Below are positions 10,290 to 22,337 of a DNA stretch of 64,000 bases, in pieces. Origin of the DNA: Lumbricus terrestris (Eukaryota > Annelida > Clitellata > Crassiclitellata > Lumbricidae); assembly GCA_949752735.1 (NCBI GenBank), contig OX457038.1, positions 22,256,655-22,320,654 on the forward strand, read 5' to 3'. The translations under genes and the position numbers were made by a program. How positions within the stretch are numbered: position 1 is the first letter of the stretch; each line of letters opens with the position of its first letter. The notes beneath the pieces are model-generated. The model had not been told where the DNA came from. It ran no database searches and saw nothing but the letters and a program-made list of their open reading frames with translations.

Positions 10290-10745
10290 GGAAATTCCAA
10301 GTATTTCAAGATTCATAACCCATACCATTGACTTCGGACATTTGTAGAGATATTGCTGATGGGTGGAAATTTTGGCCGCAAGTCTCAACATAGGAGATCT
10401 GACAAGATCTTCACAAGTTACCAGTACACCTGTTGAACTTGTGCTTAGCCTTTGAAGATTGTTTATCCATTCCAGAACTGACATTATTTTATAACTTTTA
10501 TTAGGCCCATAGAAATGAAATTATTTCTGAACTTAAATTAGAACTGCAATTATTTCAGAACTTGAATTAGAACTGAAATTATTTCAGAACTTGAATTAGA
10601 ACTGAAATTATTTCAGAACTTGAATTAGAGCTGAAATAGGAATTATTTTCAGAATAAAAATAGAATTAAAACTGAACTCTTTGAACTGAATTAGAATTGA
10701 AATTAGGAATTATTTTTAGAACTGAAATATCACTGAGGCATTCAG
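10290..10745 (+). repeat. relic of element I with 29-bp tandem units
   Basis: It aligns along its length with 49675-50105 in element I, sharing ATTTCAAGATTCA, TGTTGAACTTGTGCTTAGC and the end word AATATCACTG. The right half is a tandem array of a ~29-bp unit (GAAATTATTTCAGAACTTG plus AATTAGAACT). The terminal CACTG is the right TIR tip of element I. No left tip was found, so the copy is partial. Confidence 0.75.
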
Positions 10746-11171
10746 ATAAAATGTCAATTATATATCAATTCTGCATGGTCCATGATTGGCAATTTGTACG
10801 CCAAAACAACACAATTATCAATTTTTCAAAGTAGACCTGCCTAAATACAAGTTTAGCAATATTCTCTGCAATTGCAAAAATATGGGCAAACACATGATTC
10901 CATAGGTCCCTGATCCACACATTCTCGATTTAGTGTCCCCCTCATTTTGAAGTGAGAGCTGAGAGGAGTTGAGAGCAGTATGAGAAATGTTGAAAAAATA
11001 ACTGGGTCAGACCATGATCCACGTGGAATTTTTTTGTGAAAAGGTGAAAAGAGGAAATGTGACTCTAAGAAAGAGATCGCTACTGTTACCATTTCCAGCA
11101 AATGACCGGAATACAAGTATGAGCTAGGTTTCTGCTGTGCACCGTTTAATTGCAATAAACGTGACAGATAG
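10746..11171. other. no feature seen
   Basis: Non-coding sequence up to the target duplication of element L. Confidence 0.5.
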
Positions 11172-11179
11172 ATGGACAT

Positions 11180-13458
11180 TAGGGTGGTTCTAAAAAATGA
11201 AAGTGGTTTAAATTTGTTCTCCAACCCACCATTTGGTGACGCCAGGTGTTAGTAGGTCACAGTTAAAAAATTAAAAGAAAATATTAATATTTAGGACTGG
11301 CGCGGAGCTGACGAAATTTTCCTAATTTCGTAATGGTTTTCATCAAACTTATCAAGACATCGGCACACGGCAATGCTAGTAATAAATGCATACTAATCAA
11401 CCACAAATTCTGACGTATGCAATTTAATTAACTTTTTAGATAATGTTACTACAGTCGTGTCTGAACGAGTAAATTTTTGGTAGTTTTAAGACATTGACTG
11501 AAAAAATTAGAAGACAACAATGTCATGAAAATGTAGCCGGGAATATCAACATTTTCCGATGATTTTGTCAGTCATTCGATTTTTACCAACTAGATGGTTG
11601 CCGTCTTGGTTGGCTCATAACATTGACTCTTGTGTTTCCCTACGACCTGTAGCCAGAACACTGCCTTTGTTCTGCACTTTGTGCTGGCGAAAAGTTAAAT
11701 TTTTGAACTGAAGTGTCTACTCAACTTCAGCGATACAGTTAACCACTTTAATGGATTTGAGAATCACATGGCTCTTTTATTACATTCGAGCTCCAATAAT
11801 TATATGGGTTTGGATCATACTGTAAAAAGTTATCAGACAGTTCCCAAGAGTTGAAGAATGTCATGAGTGATTTAACGACGGAAATATATTGTAAAGTCCT
11901 GTTTTGCTACAGGTTCATTGAATGGTGAGATTCGTTTTAGTGATCTCACAGAACCTGAATTTTCGTTTAGGGCCATTGCCACGAGTCTCTTCTCATCCAC
12001 TTAAAAATGATCGCCAAAAAACGCAAGCAAAACCAGCAACTCAGGCAAATCCTAGAATTGAAAACTAAACGTGCTTGTGGCAACCTTAGCAACCTCCCTG
12101 TCCTTGTCGGCGCACAGCATGGATAGCAAATTCCTGTCCTTTTGGGAGAAACTGTTGACGCTGTGCTCTGGAAACAGTAGGCCTATCTGGTATTATAATA
12201 TTATGTGAGTCACAAAGAGTGACACTTCCTTCAGATACTTCCAGGCTTGTTCGCCACACGAAAGACACGAGACTTCCGTGATTTCGTTGATACTGGCAGC
12301 AGACCGTGTCAATGTTCGTATTGTGAGAGGAACATCCACACTTTAAATGTGTAAATGGCTCTGACCATCATAAAGCCCGACGCACAGCTGCTGGACAGCG
12401 GGAACATATTCGATGTGGTGGAATGTCACCGAGAAAAATGGCAGATAGCTCAAGAAGTTCATCAGTAATCATCACCGCAAACTCAATAACCTGGTCCTTC
12501 CATGGGACCTGGTCGTCATCTGCTCATCCTCTGTGGGTGTGAAAAAGGTGGTCTGATATATAATGGGCCGGACATCTTTAAAGCGACTTGATTGCTTCAT
12601 ATTGGAAAAACATGGATGTATCATAAGGACCTAAGACCTTCTCCAACATGATTTCAGAATTGTTGTGGTGGCATGCTAAATTTATGAGCTCTCAACCTAA
12701 TTCTCTTTCCGACAATGAGCACACGCCATTTTCGGAAGTCTTAAAAATTTCGCGGCACTACCAACTAAACAACTTGGAGTAACAGCTTGACTTGGTACTT
12801 TACTGTTTAGCCTTTCCTTTCCCGCAGCACATTAAATGTGCATTAAATGAAATTGTCATACAGGACTGCATCTTTTGCGGGGCGATGTTATAATCAGGCT
12901 AAGCACCGTCTTATTTGGGTGTGCTCTGCCTCCCACTTTTCACTTGCATAGACATCCGCGCACTGCACTCTGCTGTTAGTGGTGACTCAATGGTTACTTT
13001 CACCCTTATTTGACAATGCAGAGCCATTCCTTCTCTGTGGTTGGTCCAACAACCTGGAGCTCGATTATTCAACAACTTTCAAACTGTTTTCAGTTTTAAA
13101 AACGGTCGAAGACTGTTTTTCGCTTGATCTTGGCCGGGAGCGCCTCTGAGTAGGCGTCATGAAGAGGCGATATATAGTTTCTGCTTGATTGAATCATTGA
13201 CTTACTGATTGACTTACTGACCAAGACAAATTTTATACTAAAAAGTAAGTAGCAAAATAGTTCATTATTCATTAGTAAGAAATTGCCGGAATATGCGCAG
13301 TCATCTAAACTTCAACTGGTTCGCGCCAGTCCTAAATATGTTTGGAATCTGAAAATATTTTGGACCAAGAATCTCTATAAGTCGCATCACCAAATGGTGG
13401 GTTGGAGAATAAAGAATAAACAACTTCAACAGTTGCCATTGTCGATGGAACCACCCTA
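11180..13458. mobile_element. L: 2.3-kb TIR transposon with 8-bp TSD ATGGACAT
   Basis: The exact duplication ATGGACAT stands at 11172-11179 and 13459-13466. The tips are TAGGGTGGTTC in inverse orientation, and a second, longer inverted block (CTCCAACCCACCATTTGGTGA) lies about 40-50 bp inside each end. An 8-bp duplication fits hAT, but the tip is not a standard hAT CAG. The inside holds broken plus-strand reading frames (about 11950-12900) that may be an old transposase, and a LINE end at 13010-13205. Confidence 0.85.
13010..13205 (+). pseudogene. CR1/L2-like LINE 3' end with terminal hairpin
   Basis: The plus strand reads SFSVVGPTTWSS, a usual C-terminal block of CR1/L2-type LINEs, then KTVFRL. 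The 3' hairpin follows: GCGCCTCTGAGTAG...TGAAGAGGCG, then a tail of TGAT/TGAC words. It lies inside element L. Confidence 0.7.
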
Positions 13459-13466
13459 ATGGACAT

Positions 13467-14297
13467 ACGCTATAATAATTACCACGTCTCTACTAGATTG
13501 CATAGGCACGCCCTCATCCTTTGCACAGGAAAGCGAATCAGCGAAATGAAAATCTTATGCCAATATGATTCCTTTCATGTTCTTAACTTAAAACTGTTGC
13601 CCATTAAGCCTATTCTTTGTTATCATTCACACACACACACTAATGTCATCTTGCAACTTGACCGTCATGACTCGAGAAGAAAACACAAGTTAAAAGTTCA
13701 GTAGGCCTATAGTTTATGCCTGCCAACAGCTCTGTTGATACACGTCAGTAACGAAGTAATGTAGGCCTAAGTGTGTTCCAAAAAACTTCATCTGTCACAA
13801 AATAATGTGAATTATCAATTTACTAATAAGGTTTTATATTAATTATTTAACAATCTCTGTGGGCCCCTGGAGGTCGTGGGCACATGTGCTTTGCACACAC
13901 TGCACACATGCCACTGAACAGCACAAAAATTAGCAATGCGTGCAATTTTATTGGAAAATCATGCCATAATTTTCACAGTTGGACTTTGCATGGCTCAAAA
14001 ATAACTGTGCTAATTCAACATAGCAACGATAGCATTGGCGTCAATTCAAAATTGCTGCCATTGAAATCATACAGTAGGTCTAGTTATGGACGTTGTTTCT
14101 ATTACTCATGCAAACACACTCAGAATACGTATAAAAAATGCTAGAACTTCACTGTCACAAGAAAATGCGTTAGACGGACTGTTCTCAAAGTGGTCACACA
14201 GCAATGTGCGTGAATCTTCACGCAGTGTAAACGATCACGGCTCGTTGAGCGAATGAATTCATAGGCGTTGCCACATTAGGTCCACACTCAACACAAG
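13467..14297. other. no feature seen
   Basis: Non-coding; two TAGGCCTA octamers at 13702 and 13762 and a short (CA)n near 13630. Confidence 0.5.
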
Positions 14298-14973
14298 GTG
14301 GTAGACAAATTCTGCTACCTCGGTAGCATCCTCTCTAGCGTTGCAAACATTGATGAGGAAGTTACTCCTGGCTAAGGCAAGCGCTGCATTCGGAAAGCTC
14401 TTGCGACGACTGTGGAACAACCATGGCATTCACCTGGCCACCAAGGTCGCAGCCTACAGAGCAGTTGTGCTGACGACGCTTCTCTACGGATGCGAATCAT
14501 GGACGCCATATCGCAGGCACATAGCGAGGCTTGACCGGTTTCACATGAGGTGCCTTTGAAGAATAGCTCACATACGATGGCAGGACCTGCTTCCCAACAC
14601 TGCAGTCCTTGAGTGCTGTGGCATCACGGGCATTGAGGCCATGCTAACAGCTGCACAGCTTCGCTGGACTGGACACGTTGTCCGCATGGCTGACTCACGG
14701 TTTCCGAAGCAAATCTTTTACGGTCAGCTTGCACAAGGTACCCGGGCGCAGGGAGGACAATATAAGCGCTACAAGAACAATCTGAAGTCCAACCTGAAAA
14801 AGTGCGGCATGTCAGCTGCTGATCTGGAGGGACTAACGGCGGAGCGCTCAGAATGGCGCGGTACATGCAGCGAGGCGGTGGAGGGATTCGAACTTCAAAG
14901 GATGGCGCAGCTTAAGGAGAAGAGGCAGCGGCGCAAAGCAAGGAAGCAATGCGCTGAACATAGGAAGACTTGA
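14298..14973 (+). pseudogene. LINE RT C-terminal fragment
   Basis: The plus strand reads VVDKFCYLGSILSS, then after a frameshift KVAAYRAVVLTTLLYGCES, HIARLDRFHMRCL, AAQLRWTGHVVRMADSR, QIFYGQLAQGTRAQGGQ, and a basic C-terminus ending at 14973. This is the region behind the RT active site in several LINE families. A TGA at 14557-14559 stands where Arg (CGA) is expected, a CpG decay mutation. The RT core is missing. Confidence 0.8.
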
Positions 14974-15356
14974 TAGCCCGGGACTAGAACACTACTCGCG
15001 ACATGAGATCTGTCGTATCGACGGCACAGTCCATCACACTCAACACATGAAGATGGACAGTTACTATTCTGCACGCTGGTGCACATTGGTGATTGAGACT
15101 AAACTATCTTGAGGTTGTACTTGTAATGAGCGTAGATTTCAGTAAGCGTGGATTTGCAAAATTTGATAATCTTGCAATCTTCTGAATCATATTACTTCTG
15201 CGCATGTCATCAGCCATGTTGGTCGACATCATTTTGACGAGATATTTACAACTAAATGCCGAATTTGCACAGTAAATTTCGAGGGTATTGGAGTTTTCTG
15301 GTGCAAGGTTTGCGTTTCGGACTTGATTGTCGGTTCTGACAAGGATTTTGAACGGT
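14974..15356. other. no feature seen
   Basis: Non-coding sequence between the LINE fragment and the piggyBac element. Confidence 0.5.
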
Positions 15357-15360
15357 TTAA

Positions 15361-16411
15361 CCGCTTAATCGCCGCAACAAAAAAAATCCTGGCACCGCAC
15401 CATATGGGCCAATAAAGTGAAATTTTTGTGGCTTATTGCTAGTTGCGTAATTAATTATTATTTTACATTTGCTGAACATGTACAAACCGACATACAGCAC
15501 ATATTTACTCAGATCTATTATTTTTCAACCAAGGAATATCATGATCTACTCGCAATTTGACTTTGCTGTGCCAAACTCCAAAACATGGCACAGCACATAA
15601 GCCGGGTTTACTCGGGAAATTCGCACAGTACGTCTTGACATCACGCCTTCGGCCCTTCTTCGAACATACACGACAGCGTGCCTGTGACTTAGTACCCGTG
15701 TCCGTTGGTTGCAGCAGATCGGGGAAGCGCCGTTCCGTGAGTTGAACAACAGCTTCAACCTTCTCATTGAGTGGCTCATCGTCATCTGAGATGGGCGTCC
15801 CCGACCACGATGCGTCACTTGCATGGTTTCATTATGCTGGGTGGTCAGCATAGGAATGTACATCGCAATGTCAGCGCTATCCAAGCGCACACAGGACACA
15901 CGTTGCACACGCATGCGCACACGTGAAGACACACGCACGAGCAGACACGCACAAACGTGAGGACATACGCATAAACGCACGCACGCTCATACTTGCCAAC
16001 ACCCATATAGCACACACACACACACACTCACACACACACCCATGCACCCAGATGGAATGTAGGCCTATGATGCCTGAATGACGATCTAATCAACGTATAA
16101 ATGCAAGCATACATTCGGGCACTTTTATGCATACAAGCAGACATACAGACGTACACAGCCACCTACTTATACATGCATCCATGAATGTGTATGCTTCGGC
16201 GTAATCTGACCGGAAGTAGCCGGGGTAAGAAAAATTTCCGCTCAAACATACTCTATGACATCCTCTGATAATATATATGCGCCGTACAGCATGAAATTCG
16301 CCACGCCAGCACTATTCCTGAGTCATTATGTTAATGCCGGATTTATCCGGCGGTAAGGCATGAGGATTTTCGCCGTGTGCCGGATATATCCGGCGTGTGG
16401 CGGTTAAGCGG
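15361..16411 (-). mobile_element. piggyBac-type transposon, internally deleted
   Basis: It is bounded by TTAA at 15357-15360 and 16412-16415, the usual piggyBac target. The tips are CCGCTTAATCGCC and, inverted, CCGCTTAACCGCC. Near the right end are two imperfect palindromes of CCGGATATATCCGG type. The minus strand keeps a piggyBac transposase C-terminus (15546-15790). The rest is non-coding and includes a CA/CG-rich simple stretch at 15885-16040. Confidence 0.85.
15546..15790 (-). pseudogene. piggyBac transposase, cysteine-rich C-terminal domain
   Basis: The minus-strand frame reads PISDDDEPLNEKVEAV, then ARCRVCSKKGRRRDVKTYC, then LCAVPCFGVWHSKVNCE and a stop at 15546-15548. Cys pairs followed by a terminal C and H are the cross-brace zinc domain at the C-terminus of piggyBac transposases, which binds the transposon end. 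The DDD catalytic domain upstream is gone. This supports the TTAA and TIR reading of the surrounding element. Confidence 0.85.
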
Positions 16412-16434
16412 TTAAGGCATTTTGTTGTCTGGGC

Positions 16435-16920
16435 TATGTGACTGTGACTTCTGATGCACTGTCGAGCGCGGCCCGCTGGAGATACTTCGACCGAGAGCCA
16501 CCGCCAGTGCTTCGATCAACTGATGCGACGAATGTCTTTTCCAGCCCACTCCTTGTGCTTCGACAATTATTCGGACATGCGCCCGCCATATTCTACCAGT
16601 GAGAGACTACTCCTCGACACCGTCAACGTGTTTGCGAATGCTGTCACCTGCTGTCACTCTATCAACGAAACTTGGTCCAGAGACACTGAACATCCATCCA
16701 CACCATCTGTCCGCTGTCGATGTAATCCGTAGGTTGGCTACACCTGTGCATGTGTGTGTGCTTGCCAACGGTGACTCTTCCAGCTTACTGTGCATTGTTT
16801 GCTAACTTGTGTAATATTATTTTTCTTAATGACACTCAACATCAAACAGGCAGCGCAGAGAGTGTCTCTGAGTAGGTTTTTTGAAGAGGCGCTATATAAA
16901 TTTTGAAAATGAACGAATAT
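16435..16920 (+). mobile_element. LINE/SINE-type 3' end with conserved hairpin
   Basis: The end word GTCTCTGAGTAGG..TTGAAGAGGCGCTATATAAA, then AATGAACGAAT, is the 3' hairpin and tail shared by several LINEs and SINEs here. The 400 bp before it show no clear reading frame. Confidence 0.5.
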
Positions 16921-17306
16921 TAATTTCATGGTGATAAGAACCTTATAACTGCATTTATTGCTTGATTCCAGGATGCCAAAGCTATATGTGATAAATAACA
17001 AAAACACTGTTCGATACTTTGGTACACTTATTCAAGAAAAAGTACTTTGTCATTGTTTAATTTGAGCAAAATTACTTCAATTTTTTGTTCCTGGTTCGCA
17101 ATTTTTCTATCTTCTGGCACATATTTCTGAGACATAGAAATGGAAGAAATGGTTGGAGCATTTAAATTATTTGCTGATTCAAGTTTCAATTATTTTAGTT
17201 TTTGGGAATACGAATTTTCAAGCCATCTCATTCCACAGAACATAAATTCCAAATGTCACTGAATAAATCTCTAGTACATATGATTAAATTATAAGAATAG
17301 ACTTAC

Positions 17307-17409
17307 ATTATTTTTGAGCCAATTCACATATGCTTTACCAAATGTTCCATCAGGAAGAGATCTTAAGTATTCAAGATCAACCGTTTTCGTGTTAATTCGA
17401 GGTCGCTCT
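17307..17409 (-). CDS. coq4: coq4 exon: RPRI...GTFGKAY region
   Basis: On the minus strand the exon follows a TTTACTGCAG acceptor and ends before GTAAGT. Joined to the AA left by the exon at 25695-25791, it reads KERPRINTKTVDLEYLRSL, then PDGTFGKAYVNWLKNN. This is the conserved COQ4 block that precedes the FVDD part in the next exon. The length is 103 bp: one base completing the Lys codon plus 34 codons, so it leaves in phase 0, as the exon at 945-1168 requires. It is undamaged, which argues that the gene is functional. Confidence 0.95.
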
Positions 17410-17640
17410 CTGCAGTAAAGAAAAAATTATATCACTGGAACCTCAATATATTTCTACCTTCATAACTTCATTAAACTACAGCAAACAGTACACTACAAAG
17501 ATTTCATGTTGCATGGTCTACGGTCATATTTCAAAGCTAAATGGAACTATGGTTCATGTCCCTCGCTGTATGATATCAAATTCATGTCATGCTATTTCAA
17601 TAGTATCTATCGGCTGTAGAATGCAAAACAAATTTCTGTC

Positions 17641-18140
17641 CAGGGCCCATATGCACATGAGGGTATAACTCTTACATCTGGCTTAAATCTGGCCTATTCG
17701 GGAATACTGGGTTATTTCCGTATGCATGGCTTGAGATTAGCGAATTACGCTAGGTATAACATTATTCCAACTCCGAGGTAGGAGTAAGCCATTGTGAACA
17801 ATAGACGGCCGACTTTAGCTGGACAGCGTGAACAATAGGCAGCCGTCGATATTTCCATGTGGCCCGTCTTTAAGTTTGAATCTGTTTACTCCACGCTGGC
17901 AACGACCGCATATAAATATTTTTCACGCATGCGCGCTCAGCTATGACCTATTGAATTGGGGGGAAGAGCAAGCGTCATGCATCATCGGGTGCAAGGAATG
18001 TGTAGATTAGTTATGTTCCTTGCTATTTTGTCTCATGCATACGAATAAATTCCAATGGCTAAGTCGGGAGTTATTAAGTCGGGTATAGGCACTATACCTA
18101 GATTGCCTTATGCCTCGTCATGTGCATACCGGCCCAGGGT
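17641..18140. mobile_element. M: candidate ~500-bp TIR element
   Basis: The ends GGGCCCATATGCACATGA and, inverted, GGGCCGGTATGCACATGA face each other. No clear target duplication was found. Short coding-like frames inside are not convincing. Confidence 0.5.
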
Positions 18141-18965
18141 AACAGCCTCTGTTGTCATAGACCCTGGTCAAATCTGGATCCATCCATCAATAGTGCCACA
18201 ACTTGCAATGCCCTCTTCATAGATAATTTTATGCAAGGCACCCATTGATCATAATGATGATCATATGATGATGAGTCATGATGATGATGATTGAGGCACC
18301 CTTGTTACTTCATGAAACTACAGCAAAAAGCTATTATTTCAATTCAATTCAATTATTATTATTATCATTCTTATTATAACACATAGATTTCTTCAAAAGC
18401 TGACAAACTCATCTACAGACTAGTAAAGCTATCGCTTTCAACATCAGGTCCTAGGCCTCCTGATGTCTTGACAGATCAGTTCTGTCGTGCCCAAAATGGA
18501 CGAGTTTTCTATTTGGAGCACGACTGATATGCACTGGGGCGGATGGTTGGTTTCACGCTGGTCACCGGTCGCTACAGAAATCCTGCCTTGAGTGAATTCC
18601 AGAGACTCTTACAGCTTCATCTGGTTTCGATGGCCACAGGAACAAAGTGATGCAACTGCAAGATGGCAGCATAATATTCAGCAGCTTTATTGCGAGCTGC
18701 CTTATTGCAAGCTGACTTTTCCCGCTGCTGCACCTGCGTTTTGCGATGTAAGATGCTCGTACGAGGCTGAAAATGTGTAAACTATGAAGAGGCATTGCTG
18801 CCATCTCGCAGTCGCATCTAGGGAATGTAATCCCGGGGCATTTGCTCAATCCCGGGATTCCGGGACTATAAATGAGTCAATACCGGGATCCCGGGATTGG
18901 CTTATAATGGCATTAAAAAAAAATTTTAGACGTAGTGCAGTAGTAGGTCAAATACAGTAAAACTG
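18141..18965. other. no clear gene; TGATGA simple runs and CCCGGGATT words
   Basis: ATGATG simple sequence at 18255-18295, an ATT run near 18355, and the words CCCGGGATT and ATCCCGGG at 18820-18900, which look like the end of an unidentified transposon. A TAGGCCTA-rich background. Confidence 0.4.
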
Positions 18966-19439
18966 CAGGGGCGCAACCAGAACATTTTCCTGGGGGGTGC
19001 TCAGAATTATTATTGTAAGCGCCAAAGTTGCGAAGCAGCGAGTGCGAAAGAACGAAGCCAATGCCGACTAGTGACTAGGGGCTTTGTGGGAGCGTTGTAA
19101 GCTCCCCCATCGGGGTCTGGGGCAGAGCCCCAGAAACCAGCGCATTTTTACTTTTGACATTAGCTAGAGCACGTTTCAGGCCCTTGTTTGCCATCTGTAT
19201 TAATGAGCGATAAAGTCATGAAAACTTCTGAAAAACATGGTTTAAGACTTTGAAAATGCCCTTTCCCATTTGTTTAGATAAGACAAAGGGTCTTAGGCCT
19301 ATAGCTCGTGAGTGGCAGAAATAATAACCAGTGTTTTGTCTAGTCCCTTCTATGGGAATCAAGGTTTCTAGGGGAAAAGCGAGCATCCGATGAAAAAGGG
19401 CAGAGGCTTTGGAAGAGGATGTGCCCCTCCACATAAGAA

Positions 19440-20240
19440 ATTTTCTAATTTCCACACTGCAATGGCAGCATTTTAAGCTGCCATCTAAAGCAAAATTGCT
19501 ATACTATTTCAGTGCCGATAAGAGTGGTCTAAACTTCAACGAATTATGAATATACTCACAATTATAACCAAAATTATTTTTCTGAGTTTCCACGTTTATT
19601 TTGGTACCATTTTAAGATGTCAACTTAGCAAAATAGATCTATTAGGGCCTACTTCAGTGCTGATAAAAAAGAGTGATTTAAGATTTCAACATAGACTAGC
19701 ATGCAGAGAAAGGGGTTTTGGCAGGGGATGAGCCTCCTCGCCAACATAGAATTTTTATCTCCACACTGCAGTGGCATCATTTTAGGCTGTCATTTTATCA
19801 AAATTTATCATGATTTCATTTGCTGAAAGACATTGTGTAAGACTATCTCCCCAGTGTGTAAGACCACCTCCCCATGCCATCTCCCCATTGTTTAATTTTT
19901 TTATTTCCATGCTGAAATGGTAGGCTTTTAAGCTGTCATCTTAACAAAATTGCTCATTTTCAATACTGTCAATCATAAAATTAGTGTTGCCCCACAATTA
20001 CTTAAAAATTTTGGATTTGCACAGTGAACCGTGACTTTTAAAGCTGTCATTTTTACAAAATAACTCATGATTTTAGTGCTCAGAGACGTGATATAAGATT
20101 TCAAAAAATGTATCTTCCCGTCTCTGAAGAATTTTTAAAAATTTACGCACACTATAATGACAGCATCTTACGCTGTTGTCTTAACAAAATTGTTCATCAT
20201 CATATGGATAAACAGCGGATAACACTGAAGAAACTTTTAA
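19440..20240. repeat. degenerate ~120-bp tandem repeats shared with element B
   Basis: The core words GCATTTTAAGCTGTCAT, then CTTAACAAAATTGCTCAT, then TTCAGTGCTGATA recur at roughly 105-170 bp. The same core recurs at 44440-44935 and 50700-51160 in element B. Confidence 0.7.
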
Positions 20241-20269
20241 TAATATTTATGAACTATTTATCACATATC

Positions 20270-20514
20270 GGGGGGCCCGGTAGAGTAGTGGTTAACACGC
20301 TGGCCAAGAGTGCGAGAGGTAGTGAGTTCGTGCCCCCGTTGGGCGGATTTGCTTTGTAGGCTACCATTGGCGCCGTGTAATTACAAAGCTGTCTGTTCAG
20401 TTGGTAGTTAAGTTTAATTAAGATTACTGCATAACCTGTAAATGTAAAGCGCAGAGCGTCTTGCAGGCGTTTAATTAAAGAAAAGATATTATTATTATTA
20501 TTATTATTATTATA
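20270..20514 (+). mobile_element. SINE with tRNA-like head, (ATT)n tail
   Basis: The head GGTAGAGTAGTGGTTAACACG resembles a polymerase III A box, and GAGTTCGTGCC about 40 bp later a B box. The tail is GTAAAGCGCAGAGCGTC then (ATT)n. A related head lies at 26846. It sits inside element D. Confidence 0.7.
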
Positions 20515-21786
20515 TAAGCATCTCCATCCCTTTACCACGAACTTTGGGGTTTAAAACTTCAGATTGTTGCCTCACAATTACTTACGTCTCCCCTATCGCC
20601 CTAAATATCCGCCCATGACAGCAAGTTATGCACATTATAATATCAGACGATAGTATCATAATTATATTATAATAATAAATAATAAAATTATAATTATATA
20701 GTCATCATCATCATCGAAATCCTTGGGCTAAACACCCGTAGGTGCCCAGCGCCACTCTCTGTTTGAGTCTGTCTCGCGTCATGTTGCCCATCTTCAACCT
20801 GTCCGGTCTGCAGGTCCATACCATTAACATCTTGAACCAGCTAGACCACCTTGTCTGATGAAGAGAATATTGGGAGAGAGGCATGAAGGACAACCTGGGT
20901 CAATGCCCGTATGTGTCCCACGCTCTCTCCCCCCGACTCTCTCCACTGGTCTGTACTGACCGGCCTGTGCATGTCAGCTCCACATCATGACACCTTGAAG
21001 CATCTGGGTCGCTATGTCACTTGTGCCGTGGTTTTTGCGGATTTCAATTGTCTTGGTCTTTTACTGCCAGCGTATCTCTACCCATCTGGCAAACCTTCCT
21101 CATTTTGTCCGGGATTAGGATCAGCACAGGGAAGTTGCTGGTTCCCTGTGGCAGAGGATGGATGCAGTTTAACGTCGTGCCCAGGACCATTATATAGTAG
21201 GAAATAAGATCATGGTATAATGTATGGCAGATTATGTAATACAATATAATAAACAGCAACTAAAAACTACTATCATTTGTCAAATTTTCTGGGGAAAACT
21301 TTTCGTTTCTGGGCGCTTTCTCCGCTGGAAATGTCTAGATCAAACAAAACTGAATAGCTATATATTATTATAATACTAATTTGAAGGAAACAATTCTTAA
21401 CTAGGCCTTAATAAAATAGCACACACGGTATTATCAATATGTTGTAACATATTATCAATAAATTGGTGAGACACTGTAATGTAAAGGTATAGGCATATCA
21501 CTAGAACTTTTAATTCATCACTAGGCAAATTCTCGAGACCCAGACAAACTCAGGTAGACCAGCGAAACACTGAAATCTAGTGCTTTATGAACCATGAATT
21601 TGACTAAGATACATAAGAATGAACCTGCTTGATTGTGTAATCTAAAATACTGAAAGAGCGAAAGACCCCCTACACCCCCCCCACACCACCCCAAAAACTC
21701 ATCGGATTTGGAAAAATTGCATGGGTCACGTTTTTAGCCCTGGGGGTGCTCAAGCACCCGCGAGCACCCCCCTGGTTGTGCCACTG

Positions 21787-22337
21787 CCGCTGTGTGATAC
21801 ATGCTAGGCCAAGGACTCTATATAAGAGTCCTCACAGCGCGAGAAACACCTCCCAGCATCACAAAAACTGGATATTGTTTTGTCTGCGGTAATTAGCATA
21901 TCAACCTTGACTAAATTGTCTGTGAAAACTATTTGAAAGACTATCTTCCGCAATGTTAATATTGGCTCACTAAATAGTGGTTAATGTAGACAGGATTTTT
22001 TTATTTCTTGTGCAAAATTTGAGTCTGTTGAGTGTTGACCTAATTAGGGGAGAGTGCTCTAAGATGCTCATGCGTGCTAACGAAGATTCTGCTTTTCTTT
22101 TGTGTGGATTCCAAGAGAAGTACATGTTGACCCAAAGAGCGATCACATTTTTAAGCAATTGGGAAGAAAATTTATTGAAATCTTAAATCACATCTTTGAA
22201 CAATGAGAAATTTGGATGAGATAGGCCTAACGCTTAAAATGTCACTATTTCATATCGTGTGGAAATTTTTTTAAACAACGGCAGGGATGCTTTTCAAGTC
22301 TTAGGCTAAACCACGACAATTTCGTAAAAATGACAGT
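21787..22337. other. no feature seen
   Basis: Non-coding; holds one perfect palindrome AGGACTCTATATAAGAGTCCT-like word near 21812. Confidence 0.5.

Larger units (their letters stand above)
18966..21786. mobile_element. D: 2.8-kb TIR element with ~120-bp internal repeats
   Basis: The ends are CAGGGGCGCAACCAG and, inverted, CAGTGGCACAACCAG, both followed by a GGGGGGTGCTC word. The tip resembles hAT. No exact target duplication is seen. Inside are about six diverged ~120-bp units (19440-20240), a SINE (20270-20514), and at 20617 an end word CGCCCATG that matches the right tip of element B. It is thus itself composite. Confidence 0.7.

Noticed and set aside
17641..18140. Target duplication for TIR candidate M
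   Set aside because: Several offsets were tried by eye; none gave more than 2-3 matching bases.
18420..18850. Possible relic of the RLE LINE (DEAVRV on the minus strand)
   Set aside because: Only one short word matches; the zinc knuckle and RPD motifs are absent.
20270..20514. Functional tRNA gene
   Set aside because: The A- and B-box-like words belong to a SINE with a degenerate head and an (ATT)n tail; no cloverleaf can be drawn.
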